From NCBI GenBank assembly GCA_023101885.1, contig JALPQD010000411.1:1491909-1555908 (forward strand): DNA of 64,000 bases. The letters run 5' to 3'. The DNA comes from Typhlomys cinereus. Its lineage: Eukaryota > Chordata > Mammalia > Rodentia > Platacanthomyidae. Under the pieces are notes generated by a model. The model searched no databases and was not told where the DNA came from. It saw nothing but the letters and a program-made list of their open reading frames with translations. Below, piece by piece: positions 24,773-36,470 of the stretch (position 1 is the first letter of the stretch; each line of letters begins with the position of its first letter). Position numbers and translations under genes: made by a program.

Positions 24773-24829
24773 AGGAAGGAAGGAAGGAAGGAAGGAAGGA
24801 AGGAAGGAAGGAAGGAAGGAAGGAAGGAA
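24702..24829 (+). repeat. Compound (GAAA)n-(GGAA)n tetranucleotide repeat
   Basis: About 17 units of GAAA pass directly into about 14 units of GGAA. The tract is purine-only for ~128 bases on the plus strand. It arose inside A-rich L1 ORF1 sequence. Confidence 0.97.
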
Positions 24830-25133
24830 GAAACCTATGACCACAAAATTTGAAAACCTGGGATATAATTAAGAGACCAAGCATGGAATAGAAGGAAGAA
24901 CTAATATTAAAACTAAAGGCACAGAAAATTCTTTCAGTAAAATTATAGCTAAAGAATTCTCCACATTCAAAGAAACAAATGAACATCCAAACACAGGAGA
25001 TATTCAGAATCCAAAATAGTGGTGAGAGCAGAACTTCTCCATGAGACATTATAATCAAGATGCCAAATTATAAAACAAAGATACTATTAAAAGTTGCAAG
25101 AGAAAAATGCCAACTTACAAAGACAAACTCATC

Positions 25134-25537
25134 TGTAATGGTTACTGTTAACTACTGCTGTGAGAGAACACCCAAAGTCAAATAACTTAAGGGAGAAAGG
25201 GAGATTTATTCACCTTAGGGTTCCAGAGGGGAGATAGTCTTTCATGGCTGAGGTGGCATGACTGTCATCCAGTCATGACAGACATCCAGTAGGCTAGTGA
25301 GGGCTGAAGGCTGGAGGACTCCTGGACAGTCTCTCTTCTTCTCATTCTTCTGATCTGTGGTTCACTTTATCTGGTCACTACTGGGAGGTCCTAATGAGAT
25401 CTGGGAAGGTTCCCATCAGATCTAGGGCTGGTCTTTGTATTATAAATGTGTTGATCCAGATAATCTCATCAGGTGGTCTAAAGTGATCTTAGTTAACGCC
25501 AAGTGGATCAAGTTGACACCCAGGATTAACTATCACA
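25134..25537 (-). mobile_element. ERVL/MaLR-type LTR inside L1
   Basis: Begins TGTAATGGTTACTG and ends CTATCACA, interrupting L1 text at '...aaactcatc / ccatcagaataac'. The 5-bp flanks tcatc and ccatc nearly agree. The first ~90 bases match the LTRs at 44693 and 46564; the last ~60 ('agttgacacccaggattaac') match MLT2-type ends. Reverse orientation. Confidence 0.7.
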
Positions 25538-25653
25538 CCATCAGAATAACATCTGTCAGAAGAAAAAATCCAGAAAAAAATTTCTAGTCCTGAAAATAAA
25601 TAAATACCTACCAGATAACTATTTTAGGAAAATTATCTTTTAAAACTGACAGG

Positions 25654-25890
25654 AAGGTCTGGAGAGATGACTCAGGGGTTAAGACTTTGCCTTGCAAGCA
25701 GAAGTTCCTGAGTTCGGATCCCAGGTCCTGCATGAAAACACCAGGCAGAAATGGCAGGCAGCAACCTGCACTTCTGGCCCTGAAGGTGGGGCCTGGGAAA
25801 TCCCAGAGTGAAGCAAGAAGGAGGGAGAAGCAATCCAGGATGATTCCCATAGTCACCCTTGGACCTCCATAAGGACACATGTGCCCTCTG

Positions 25891-25940
<50 letters not shown>

Positions 25941-25965
25941 TGTAAATGAATGAATAAATAAAGTT
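25654..25965 (+). mobile_element. tRNA-derived SINE with (CA)n
   Basis: Head 'ggtctggagagatgactcag', B-box-like 'gagttcggatccc', family body, (CA)n at 25892-25938 and a tail of 'gaatgaataaataaagttta'. Inserted in the L1 ORF1 remnant. Confidence 0.9.
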
Positions 25966-26193
25966 TAAAAAAAGGACAAGAAAGAGATACACACTGAGAT
26001 AAGGTAAAACTAAAGCAATTCATGACCACTCCAACCAAATTGCGATTGTAAAAGGTAATTCAAGAGATATTACATAGAAAAGAGAAAGAAAGTTTCAAAC
26101 ACAAGAGCACAGAAAAAAAATTAACTTTCATAAGAAGAATAAATGAACACAGGAGAACCAGAAAATAATTATGTCCAACTCAGTAAACCAGGC

Positions 26194-26576
26194 TGTATTA
26201 ATTATCAATTTGACGCCTAAGAGACAAACCTACACACACACCTGAGAAATTATCTGGATTAAGGTTAGTTTCTCTAAAAATCTGAAGGGATTATCTTGAT
26301 TGTATTAGTTGATGGGGAAGACTCATCTTAGTTGTGGGCAGGACCATTCATTGGACAGAGGACCCTGCACTGTATAAAATGTCAAAAGCAAGCTGAACAT
26401 ACGTACACATTCATTGCTGTCCGCTTCCTGATTGTGGATATGGATACGTTGTGACCAGCTGCTTCAAACTCCTGCCATCTTGGCTTCCCAGGCATGATAG
26501 ACTGTGAATAAATTATTTTTCCTTTAATTTGCTTTTGCTAGGAGATTTCCTCATAGCTACAGGATAAGAACCCACA
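26194..26576 (+). mobile_element. ORR1-like MaLR LTR, solo
   Basis: Starts TGTATTAATTATCAATTTGACG and follows ORR1-type order: 'gagaaattatctggattaag', 'gttgtgggcaggaccattca', 'tgctgtccgcttcctgattg', 'aataaattatttttccttta' (polyadenylation block), ending '...acaggataagaacccaca'. Sense orientation. Confidence 0.75.
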
Positions 26577-26752
26577 ACATCATCAATTTCTTAATACAAA
26601 TATGGTAGAAAGAAAAGGACAAATAATCAAATGATCTATGAAAACAACCAACAAAAGTACAGGAATCAGCAAATCCTTCCCAAAATGCAAATGTTCTTCA
26701 TAAACTTTAATTAAAAGATTAAAACTATGTTGGATTAAGAAAAAAAGATCCA

Positions 26753-26980
26753 TGGCTGGAGAGATGGCTCAGGGGTTAAGCCTCTACCTCACAAGCAGAA
26801 AGACCTGAGTTTGGATCTCAGGTCCTGTGTAAAAACACTGAGCAGAAATGGGGGTGGCCCGAACTTCCAACTCTGGAAGGAATAGACTAGGAAACTTAAA
26901 GCAAACAAAAAGGAGGTAGAACAATTCAGGATGATTCCTGAAGTCATCCTTGGGCCTTCACAGGTACATACAGTGCCTCT

Positions 26981-27040
<60 letters not shown>

Positions 27041-27070
27041 CACACACACTCACACACACACACACAGGAA
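26753..27070 (+). mobile_element. tRNA-derived SINE with (CT)n-(CA)n tail
   Basis: Head 'catggctggagagatggctc', family body, then (CT)n at about 26984-27037 and (CA)n to 27066. Similar 'agatccatggctg' text on both sides is consistent with a target-site duplication. Confidence 0.9.
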
Positions 27071-27074
27071 AAAA

Positions 27075-27490
27075 AGAACAAGATCCATGGCTGAGGGCTA
27101 CAGCTCTGATATATGAGGTGTAGATGAGTGTAGAACCCTCATTCCCAATCACAAAAAAAAAAACAAGCAAAAATTACCTATCTGTTATTTACAAGAAACC
27201 TACCTCACTGTCAAAGGCACACAAAGACTGAGAAATATGATAGAAAGAAAAGAACATGGGCTGGAGAGATGACTCAGAGGTTAAGACTCTGCCTTGTAAG
27301 CAGAAGAATCTGAGTTTGAATCCCAGATCCCACATAAAAAGCCAGGGGGAAATGGCAGTAGCAGCCTGCTCTTCTAGTTCTGGAAGTTGGAGCCTGGGAA
27401 ACCTCAGAGTGAAGCCAAAAGGAAGTAGATTCAATCCAGGATGATTCCCAAAGTAACCCTTGGGTCTACACAGGGACACACATGCAGTGC

Positions 27491-27536
<46 letters not shown>

Positions 27537-28440
27537 ATGTGTGTGTGTGTGTGTATCCCCATCAGGAATAGCTATGTCTATTTCTGAGAAAGTAGACTTC
27601 AAGTCATAATTTGACAGAATAAAGATAGTCATTACAAATTTTTCATAGCATGACTCAAATGACACCATTGTTCTACAAATGAAACTTAATTGTACAAAAA
27701 GAAAATCCACAGAATGGGAGAAAATATTTGTTAGTTATTAATCTAATTAAGTATTAATCTCCAGAATATACAAAGAACTCAGAAAACTAAACACCAAGAA
27801 TGCAAACATTCCAATTAAAAACTGAGATCTGGAATTAAACAGACACTTCACACAAAAAGAAATTGAAATGTCAAGTAAATACTTAAAAGATGCTCAACTA
27901 CCCTGATTATCAGAGAAATGCAAATTAAAACTACCCTGCAATACCGTCTTACCTCAGTCAGGATGCTAAGATCAAGAACACGAACAACAGAGAATGCTGG
28001 AAAGGATGTGAGAAAAGGGGACCCTTATTCATTGCTGGTGGGAGTGTAAATTATTACAGCCACTTTGGAAATCAGTATGGATATTCCTCAAAGAATTAAA
28101 AATGCAACTACCATATGACCCAGCTATACCACTTCTAGGAATATTCCCAAAAGACTACATCTTATTACAAAGGCACTTGTTTATCTGTGTTCATTGCAGC
28201 TCTGTTCACAATAGTGAGAAAACAAAATCAGTCAACATGCCCATCAACAGAGGAATGGGTAATGAAAGTATACACAGTGAATAGTATTCAGCCATCAGGA
28301 AGGGTGAGATTAGGGAATTTTCTGTTAAATGAACAGAACTAGAAAATATAATATTGAGTAAGGTGTCTTAGACACACAGAAAGACAAACACCACGTTCTC
28401 TCTTATATGTGGATGCTAGCATTGATCTCCTGTCCAAAGT
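27075..28440 (+). pseudogene. Old L1 ORF2 remnant (+), broken
   Basis: Left part has 'ttatttacaagaaacctacc', equivalent to the endonuclease segment encoding C-L-Q-E-T-H. After the SINE comes an internally deleted jump to the ORF2 C-terminal region, where 'gaatgctggaaaggatgtga' corresponds to the cysteine motif (CWxGC...H..WW.C). The stretch at 28102-28240 is still readable as [17 protein letters not shown], a signature of the L1 ORF2 C-terminus. No reverse-transcriptase core is present. Function is lost. Confidence 0.8.
27257..27555 (+). mobile_element. tRNA-derived SINE with (CA)n-(TG)n tail
   Basis: Head 'gggctggagagatgactcag', family body, and a tail of (CA)n (27493-27534) that switches through 'cgta' to (TG)n (to ~27554), forming a self-complementary run. 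Confidence 0.9.
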
Positions 28441-30535
28441 ATTTGGCTTGGAATTACCATAAAGTCAGAAAATTAGAAAGGAGTCAATGAGTGTCAAGGT
28501 AGGAAGGAATGGTTAGGATGAAACCTTTAGAGGGGGAGATATAGGATACTATGGTAGTTAGGGCCAGGGAATGAATAGTGGGAAAAAAATACTTGGGGGA
28601 GCATGATGGGATGGGATATAGGAGGGGCTGAGGGATTTAAAGAAAACTCTGAGATTGTGGGGTGGAACCAGAAGGAACCTCTTATGCTATTAATATGTCA
28701 AAAAAAAAAAACCATTTCATTTAAGAAAGGAACAAGAATGAAGAGTCTCTATGCAGAAGAGCACAGAGAAAGGAAAACCAGGTAAAACATAAATATGCCC
28801 TGAATTGGTTCACTTAGAACCTGGTGACAATTAAATCTATACTAGAAGTAGCAGGAATGTGACACTTCCTGATTTGTTGGTCAGAAAGATTTCAAAGGCC
28901 CCCCAAACAATATAGGCTTTTGTCATTGCTCTTGGTTGCCCGCCAAAAACTTGGCAGTAAGACCCTATTACCCCTATTACTAAAGTTGCAACACATATGG
29001 CTCATATGACGTGGATAAAAAAAAAAAACCAGTTGGAACTGATTTGGGTGGTTCCTCCTTGCTAGACAACTTACACAATACCAAAGAGTACTGTAGAAGC
29101 TACTGGAAAAGAAAAATGATCAAAGATTTCATCACCCTGTGAGATCTTCAAGTTACAATAAAAATCACCATGACAACAGATGACCACCAGTGTAATAGTG
29201 GCATGCATATCAAGGGGACAACAAATGGCTTTCTGATTGGATTTAAGGCCCACTTATCAGAATGGAGCACATTCCTGATTTTGTTAACTAGAACCTATGA
29301 AAGGGAAGGAAATAAGTCACAAGAGAAGAACAGACTATTAATTTTAGCTAGGAAGACAGTACGCCAAACTGTTCTGTAAATATCTATACACCCATAGATT
29401 AGAAGAGAACTCAGCACTCAACCTAGAAGCCTTCTTCTACAACAAAGGTTTTTATTACTGAAAAACACAACTTTCCAAAATGTAGAAAAGAAGTGTTTGT
29501 AGACTGCTTGTCTCTAAACAGGATATATAAGCTTCATCTACCTCCACCCTGAGGCCCAGGGAACATTTCAGAAGAAGGGGCAATAAGATTGTAAGAGCCT
29601 GAAGTAGGAAGGTAATTGATCATGCATTGTATATGGACATAACATAGTTGTGATATGCAAGATTTCAGGGCAGATATGTACACTTATGCAAGAATTGCAC
29701 ACAAACTGCCTTATCAATATCTCACTATAACATCAGAAAGATCTCAAGAAGCTCCACACCTCTCTGAGAGACTGAAGAGGACTAATGCTATTGAGGAAGT
29801 AAGGAGGATGCTTTCCTCAATGGCATATCCACTGATCTAGGATCAGTCAGGTTCTCTAGAGTTATAGAATTAACCAAATGAATATATAAATAGGGAATGT
29901 ATTGAATTGGCTTACAGATATGGCCGAGGTAGTCCAATGATGGCTGCCCATAGCTGCTCAGTCTAGTAGTCCAATAGGTGATGGCTGAAGACTGAAGGAT
30001 TCCTAAAGAGCTTTTAGTCTAGTTTAGTTTAGTTCTAGACTTGGAAGGTTGGAGGGTTGGAGGGCTAGAGGGTAAAAGTGAAGAAACCAAGTGGCCGAAG
30101 GAAGATTGATTTCTAGCACAGCTACAAAAGCATCTCTTCTCTCTGTGGTTCCCTTCTATATGTTCCACTACTGGGAGGTTCCTATGAGATCTATGGAACT
30201 TTTGGTGGGATCTAGGGCTGGTTTTGTATTATCCAGATAATCTCTTCAGGTGGTCTCAGCTGATCTTACCAGGTATGGTCTCAGCTGGATCTTAGTTAAT
30301 ACCAGGTATGTCAAGTTGACACTGCTGGAGTATGAATCAGGACAGGAATAAGTTATCACAGACTAGAGGAAACATAGTGGGACTCAAGCAAAAAAGATTT
30401 GAAAATCGGAGGGAGTCTGGCAGGAGAGATGAAAGGTTGTAAGGGAAAAGGAGGGGGGAAATGGGATTTGGGACTAAGGGTTGAAAATTTTATAAAGTCA
30501 CTATATTCGTGTATAGAACATAAAAATTAAAAAGT
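28441..30535 (+). mobile_element. 3' UTR and 3' end of old L1 (+)
   Basis: The same family as the reverse element at 38000-50830. Matched text pairs include 'aagaagggg-caataagattg' at 29575 with its complement near 38480, and 'ggactaagggttgaaaattt' at 30471 with its complement near 38075. The element ends in an A-rich 3' terminus near 30535. A reverse LTR (29843-30324) interrupts it. Long purine-rich and A-rich tracts, no coding content. Confidence 0.8.
29843..30324 (-). mobile_element. MLT2-like ERVL LTR inside L1 3' UTR
   Basis: Starts 'gatcagtcaggttctctaga' and ends near 'gtcaagttgacactgct', the reverse of an MLT2-type LTR. Its removal rejoins L1 text that is continuous in the sister copy at about 38220-38250. 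Confidence 0.7.
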
Positions 30536-30559
30536 AAAGAATGCTATTGCCCTGCCTCA

Positions 30560-31740
30560 TATTAAGAAGTCATAACATTATATTCATGTATCAAACATTA
30601 AAAAGAATTTAAAATCTTAACAAAAAAACCCATTAGTCGTCCTAAAAGAAAAAAGATAAAACAAATGTAACTATATCTGCACTAAATGTTGGTGCACCCA
30701 ATTTCATAAAACAAACACTACCAGACACAAAGGGATAGATAGGTCTGTCCGTAATAATAGTCAGTCACTTCTATACCCCAAATCATCAACAGATTAACTA
30801 TCCAGTCTGAAAATCATGGAAGAAATTGCACTACAGATCAAATGGGATTAGCAGATATCTACAAACTATTGCATCCAATATTTGGAAGAATATACATTCT
30901 TCTCAAATTATCTCTAAAATAGATCACATTTTAGTCCATACAGAAAACCTTAACAAATACAAAGATAAATAAGTACATGGACATTAAATGAGACACTCTT
31001 AAATAACCAGTGGTTCATTGAAAAAATCACAGAGGAAATTGTTAGAAATTCTAGAATCAAAAGAAAATGAAGGTACAACATATATAACACTTTGGAATAG
31101 AAAAAAATCAATTTTAAGAGGAATTTTGTAGCTATGAAAGTTATATTAAAAAGTCAGGTTTTAGAAAAGCAAGAAGGAGCCAAACTCAAAAACGGTACAA
31201 AGAAAGGAATCATAATAAATATAAATAAACATGATAAACATGGCAGAAATTAATGAAGAGAAAAATCCTAAGCAAGAAGAGCAATGCTGGAGGTATCAAG
31301 AATACCTGATCTCAAATTGTACTACAGAAGTGTAGTAACTAAAACGGCTTGGTACCAGCACCAAGGAAGATATTTAGGCTAATGGAATAAAAGACCCAGA
31401 AATAAATTCATGTACCTCAACCACCTGATTTGAAATATTTGAAATATGTCCCAGACACAAATTCAAGAAAAGACTGCCTCTTCAAAAAGTGGTGCTGTAC
31501 AAAGTAGATATCTACATGTAGAAGCCTGAAACTAGATGCCCGACTCTCAAACAAAAATCAAAATGAATCAAAGACCTTGAAATAAAACCTAAAAGTTTGA
31601 AGAAAAAGAAAGTATAAGGAAAACACTTCAAGGTAGGCTAAGATCTCTTCAAAAGGGCTTCAGTAACTCAGGAAATAATTTCACGAATCAATAACTGGAT
31701 TACATGAAGTAAAAAAGCTTTGACACAAAGGCAACTCTCT
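30560..31740 (+). pseudogene. Old L1 ORF2 endonuclease/linker fragment
   Basis: Diverged but ordered L1M-type text: 'aactatatctgcactaaatg', 'gcagatatctacaaactatt', 'atagatcacattttagtcca', 'tcttaaataaccagtggttc', then after a deletion 'tggaataaaagacccagaaa', 'gtggtgctgtacaaagtag' and 'atcaaagaccttgaaataaa'. Many stops. Confidence 0.75.
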
Positions 31741-33000
31741 CTAGCAAAGAAGCAACTGGTAAAATCATGAGCCACCTGTGGAGACAGTCAGACTGCAAGG
31801 AGCTTGGTACAGCCTTCCGCTGACGGCTGTCGAGAAACTGAGATTCCTGGTTCACCGTTTCATAGGAAACAGTTCCATCCACAAACAGGAGTGAGGTTTT
31901 TATGGTTGGAACTAGACTTTGAGAATTTTAGAAGAGACCACAGAGAGTGAAAAAATTTTTTGAAAATGCAATGCATGAAAATCTTATTACCTTGCCTATT
32001 GTTGCAACCCTTACATTTCTTGATTGACGCAGGAAAACAAGCCACAGAGAGGCAGGGAAATGATCCATGATCTGATTTAACTGCAGCTTCTACTTCTAAA
32101 CTTTGCCCACAATTATTGAAAGAAGACAATTGCCAACTGGAATTATAATAAATATATCCTTAAATGTTTCCTTTTTCCTGACACCTAATATTAGAGGAAA
32201 TTTCCTCATCAGTTATAGAATAACTATGGAAAAATTAGAATCCCCAAAGATGCCAGGCAAAAGCAAAAATGACAGGAACCATTTTGTTTGTCATCAAATT
32301 TCAAATTTTGACAGGTAATCAGATTTCAAAATGCCACCTTATGCATTCATGGTATGACTTGAAACTAAGATCATGACAATTGTGTATTAATTTGTGCTCA
32401 ATAGAGCATTAAACTATTGTTTTGGCCAATCATAAGTGTCATTTGCAAGAAAAAGAAATAAATGTCCTCTCATATAGGAATTAACCGCATATCAACTAAA
32501 ATGCTTTCTTGATCCTAGTAGAAATAAAAATGTTCACTCTTATCTTTATTTGTAATGATAGCAGCTTAGCCATTGATCAATAATGAAACATCTATACAGC
32601 TGAATATACAGTGATGCAGTCATGGGACACATGAGGTCAGTGTTTGGTAGGAATTCTCATGTTGTGGTCCAATGTCCAATTGCATCAGAACATTTTATTT
32701 GCCAGACTCCTGAGCCCTCTCCCAACCTACTGAATTCACGGAATATATTTAATTAGAATCTCAACTAATTATTCCTCATAACAGTTTGAAAAAAATCACA
32801 ATATTATGTTCCAGTATAGAAAGCTTACCTAAATAAATGGTTACAAGAAAATTTGGAATGATATGTATAATGTGAACCTTTGTTTATAAAAATAAAACTG
32901 TAAGTATATATTTGTTTATATATGGGTTAAATATACATATAAGTGTGAAAAAAATGAAAACAGTCTACAAATCAATTCAGCAAATGTTAATCATGGTTAC
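31741..33000. other. Unrecognised AT-rich sequence
   Basis: No gene seen. The end (about 32880-33000) is very AT-rich with TATA-like repeats. Confidence 0.45.
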
Positions 33001-33143
33001 TCTTTAAGAATATATGCACATGAAGAAAGAGGGAATTCGCTGGGAGGAGGCGGCGATATTATGATCATAATACATTGTATACCTGCATGGAATTGTCAAA
33101 AATGCAAAAAGGAAATGAAGGAATACATAACTCCTATTTTATT
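33001..33143 (+). mobile_element. L1 3'-end fragment
   Basis: 'gcggcgatattatgatcata' then 'atacattgtatacctgcatg' and 'gaattgtcaaaaatgcaaaa' match the terminal part of rodent L1 3' UTRs. Confidence 0.55.
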
Positions 33144-33157
33144 AAAAAATAGTGCTG

Positions 33158-33685
33158 TTCCTGGAACCAGGCCAGCCTAATCTCTCCCCATCCTAAAGCT
33201 CAGGGAAATTTGTGGAAGAGGGGGCGGTAAGATTGTAAGAGCCTAAAGATGGGGAGGAGCAACGATATGCAAGAACTCCATACAAGTTAGGGCCGAAGTA
33301 ATCATAATAGGACCTTGCATGACTTGCGCAATTACCAACATATCACTGAACCCCCAAAGTCTAGCATGGATCACGGGCACTAGGATGTTAGAAGCTAGGG
33401 ATTAACAGCCACAATAGTGTTCCTATACTAAAGGGAAACACAAAAAAGAGCTCTAGGCAATGCCACTGAGTTCTTACACCTCATCAGAGAGGAGGACCCA
33501 GAGGGAAGTTTGACATGCACACTAAAGGATGCTGGGGGGGGGCACTGGGAGAAAGGGAGGGAGGGGGGAAAGGAAAGGGAAAAGGGGGGAGGGAACAAGG
33601 GGATCCAAGGAGGGGTGGAGAGAGGGAGGGGAATGGGGTACTTATCAACTTTGTATGAATGGAAGAAATTTTTAAAAAAAGACAA
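33158..33685 (+). mobile_element. 5'-truncated L1 3' end, G-rich subfamily
   Basis: A 14-bp target-site duplication, aaaaaatagtgctg, at 33144-33157 and 33686-33699. The body matches the 3' UTR at 4878, with polypurine tract about 33535-33645 and an A-rich tail. More diverged than the other copies, so probably an older member. Confidence 0.92.
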
Positions 33686-33699
33686 AAAAAATAGTGCTG

Positions 33700-34055
33700 A
33701 TGTACAACAAAGGAAATAATCAGCACAGTGAAGAGACAGCAGACAGAATGGGAGAAAAATCTTTGCCAATGACACTCTTGCGGGGATTACAATCTAAAAT
33801 CTCTTTTTTTTGAAATAGGGTTTTGCATAGCTCAGACTGGTCCCAAGCTTGTTATACAGCCAAGAATGATCATGAACTTCTTTCCCCGCTGCTTCTGCTT
33901 TCTAAGTGCTAGGATTCTAGGCATGTGCCACCACACCCAGGGTTAGAATGTATTAGGAACTCAAAAAACTAAATACCAATCAAACAGTCATTCAACAAAT
34001 AAGCGAAGAAATGAACTGTTCTCAAAGGAAGAAATAGAAATGGTCAATAAATATA
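33700..34055 (+). mobile_element. Old L1 ORF2 fragment, interrupted by B1
   Basis: 'gtacaacaaaggaaataatc', 'cagacagaatgggagaaaaa' and, after a B1, 'gaactcaaaaaactaaatac', 'gttctcaaaggaagaaatag' and 'aatggtcaataaatatatgg' are consecutive ORF2 pieces. Confidence 0.75.
33803..33948 (-). mobile_element. B1 SINE
   Basis: Reverse B1: 'tttttttgaaatagggtttt', 'tagctcagactggtcccaag', 'gctttctaagtgctaggatt' and 'gcatgtgccaccacacccag'. Sits within L1 text. Confidence 0.85.
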
Positions 34056-34262
34056 TGGCTCAGGGGTTAAGACCGTGCCTCACAAGCAGAAGGTACCGAG
34101 TTCAGTCTCCAGGTCCCACATAAGCCAGATGCAGCGGAAAAGTCAGACACAGTGGGAAAAGATAGGGGGAAAAAATACATGCCTGACTTTTACGTAGGTG
34201 CTGCAGATCTGAACTCAGGGCCTGATGCCTGCACGCAGGTACTTTGACCCATCTTTCCACCC
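34056..34262. mobile_element. Fold-back SINE remnant (two opposed heads)
   Basis: Left part (34056-34130, plus) reads 'atggctcaggggttaagacc' with 'gagttcagtctccaggtccc'. Right part (about 34170-34262, minus) carries the complement of a similar head ('ctgaactcagggcctgatgc' to 'tttgacccatctttccaccc'). Two tRNA-like SINE heads therefore face each other across a short purine-rich centre. Confidence 0.6.
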
Positions 34263-34575
34263 TCCACAATGGACTTCCGTTTCTCTGTAAAGAGGCGTGG
34301 AATTACGACATCTGCAAGAAAATGGGTGAAAGTGGAGATCGGCATGTTGAGTAAAACAGGCCAGAGTCAACAAGACAAATATATGCAGGATCTGGATGCA
34401 CACGTAACATAAAAAGGAAAAGAAGACTGTGTTTGAGGGGAGGAATGGGGCCAGAGGAAGAGGAGAGGAGTGAGGAAGGGATTTAGTGGTGGAAAACACA
34501 AGAACACACCATGAATATGTATGAAAAACGCCATGACGAACCCCATCATTTTGTGTGCTAAAAATAAACAAAATT
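34263..34575 (+). mobile_element. Old L1 ORF2 end / 3' fragment
   Basis: 'ttacgacatctgcaagaaaa', 'tgagtaaaacaggccagagt' and 'caagacaaatatatgcagga' parallel the L1 ORF2 3' end, followed by purine-rich 3' UTR-like sequence. Confidence 0.55.
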
Positions 34576-34769
34576 TGTAATGCCAAAGATTACCAGCAAA
34601 GCATCAGAAAAAGTAAGGCAGGATTCTCCTCTGTAGATTTCAGAGGGAAGGTGGGCCGAGAGATAACTTGAGTTTGGACTTTGAGTTTACAAACGATGAG
34701 ACAAGAAGATTACAAGTTCTCCCGGGTTCCTATCCAAAGAATTCAGGTTGGTCAGAAGAGATGCCTTGT

Positions 34770-35215
34770 GCTCCCCTTATTTTAGCACTCTCCCCAATAG
34801 CCAAGCCGTAGAAACAAGCAAAGCGCCCCTTGGTGGATTAATGAACGCTGGAATACACATACATTTGGGATGCCATTCAGCCTTGGGGGGAAAGGGTGCT
34901 ATTCGTGACCCTGCGGATGAGTCTGGAAGAAGTTATGGCCACCGAGATAAGCCAGGCACAAGATTCACGCCCTATGATTTCACGTACTTGTGCGATCTAC
35001 GATAAGTTGGTCTCGTAAAAAACAGAGCACAATGGTGCTTACCAGAGGAAAGGGGCTGAGGCAGGGATAGGAGGGGGGAGGACTTTTGTCGACGGATACA
35101 AACTTTTATTTTGTCAGGGGGAATAAGTTTCTGTGATCTATTGTACAGCATGACCATAGTTAATAAATAATACACTATATATTCCAAAACTGTTAAAGAT
35201 GATCAGCATCCTCAC
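34770..35215 (+). mobile_element. L1M-type 3' end
   Basis: 'ccccaatagccaagccgtag', 'gccattcagccttgggggg', 'gataagccaggcacaagatt', 'atggtgcttaccagaggaaa' and 'gatctattgtacagcatgac' reproduce the order of an ancient L1M 3' end. The 200 bases to its left (34576-34769) hold nothing I recognise. Confidence 0.7.
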
Positions 35216-35655
35216 TGCAACAGAATGGAGTGATTTACCTTAATCCAATCTTTCTGCAATAGCTACACCCATCCGGATATCACACTGTGATATCCTCATA
35301 TACAATGATTAGTTTGATTAATTACTTCGGAGATTGGAGTATAAGATTCTGGTTCTGCCACATTCATTAATATCTTCACCTATCTAAGCGGTGGAGTGCT
35401 GCCAAATTCATAGCCATGTGTATGTTTTCCAGTACTTTAATTAGTACTTGAAAGCTTACATTGTTGTAACAAACATGCAGTTATTTGATGCAACAGGCTC
35501 TCTTTGTTCATTTTCAAGAAAGTATCTGCCAAATACCCAAGTCTGATGGTCACTTGTTCCATCAACATTAGTAGTCCATGGGAAAAAAAAAAAGCCGCTA
35601 ATTCAGCTTGCAAGTCACTCACAAAGAGGCTTCTTTTTGAGACAGCCGTCCTACC
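35216..35655. other. Unrecognised sequence
   Basis: No gene or repeat recognised. Confidence 0.45.
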
Positions 35656-35659
35656 TCAG

Positions 35660-36000
35660 AATGTTCGCCTTCCATTAGTATGACAAATAACTGAGATGAG
35701 TCAACTTAGAAGAAGGTTGATTTTGTCCCATAGTTTTGTGCCAGTTACATCCAGGTAGCCTAGTGGGGTGAGGTGGGTCTTGTTAGGAGTGCGTGACAGA
35801 ATCAGTGTGTTCACTTCATGGCCGGGATGTGAAGAAAGAGAAGCAGAGGTTGGGGACTGGGATCCTACCACACCACTTGACCCTCTGAGGACACACCCAG
35901 TATGAAGACCTTCTACTTCTTGAAGTTCCACATTTCCTGCTGCCCCAAGCAGCAGGGGACCAAGCCTCCCTCCCTTCCTCTCTTCAAATAAAGCAAGTGG
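35660..36000 (-). mobile_element. MLT1/MT-type MaLR LTR
   Basis: Reverse orientation: 'agaaggttgattttgtccca' (complement of the LTR end), 'tgttcacttcatggccggga', and 'gaagttccacatttcctgct' follow the reverse order of a MaLR LTR. Diverged. Confidence 0.5.
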
Positions 36001-36142
36001 TAACAAAGACTCTGAAGTTCAATGATACGTGCTGAGCATCCTTAATCAGAAAAATCTCAAATCCAAACGTCTCTGAAATCTGGGACACTTCTGGTTCCCA
36101 ACATTGTAGACTTAAAAAAAATGTAAACGATACTTAACTTGG

Positions 36143-36434
36143 CCTGGGGAGATGGCTCAGAGTTTAAACTCTTTGCCTCACAAGCAAAAAGACCTGAGTT
36201 CAGATCCCAGATCCCATGTAAGAATGCCAGGCAGAAAGGGTAGTGGATAGTACTTCCGGCCCTGGGAGACAGAGTCTGGGAAACCCCAGAGCAAAGCAGT
36301 AAGGAGGAAGAGCAATCCAGAATGACTCCAGTGTCACCCTTGGGCCTCCACAGGCACACATATTCAAGTGTCCTCTTGTACACATCACTGAACACACATA
36401 TATACCTACGCACATGCAAAGCATGCATGCACAC

Positions 36435-36470
<36 letters not shown>

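Larger units (their letters stand above)
24291..26750 (+). pseudogene. Old L1 ORF1 remnant (interrupted)
   Basis: A-rich sequence corresponding to the ORF1 coiled-coil and RNA-binding region. The section around 25081-25133, 'aaaagttgcaagagaaaaat' and onward, and its continuation after 25540 ('cagaataacatctgtcagaa') match the end of old-mammalian L1/HAL1 ORF1-type sequence. No long open frame survives. It is broken by the tetranucleotide repeat at 24702, the LTR at 25134, the SINE at 25654 and the LTR at 26194. Confidence 0.6.

Noticed and set aside
29540..29640. Possible fourth full copy of the G-rich L1 3' UTR
   Set aside because: It shares only the general '...gaagaggggg-caataagattgtaag' block; the rest matches the older L1 3' UTR family (sister at 38440-38560).
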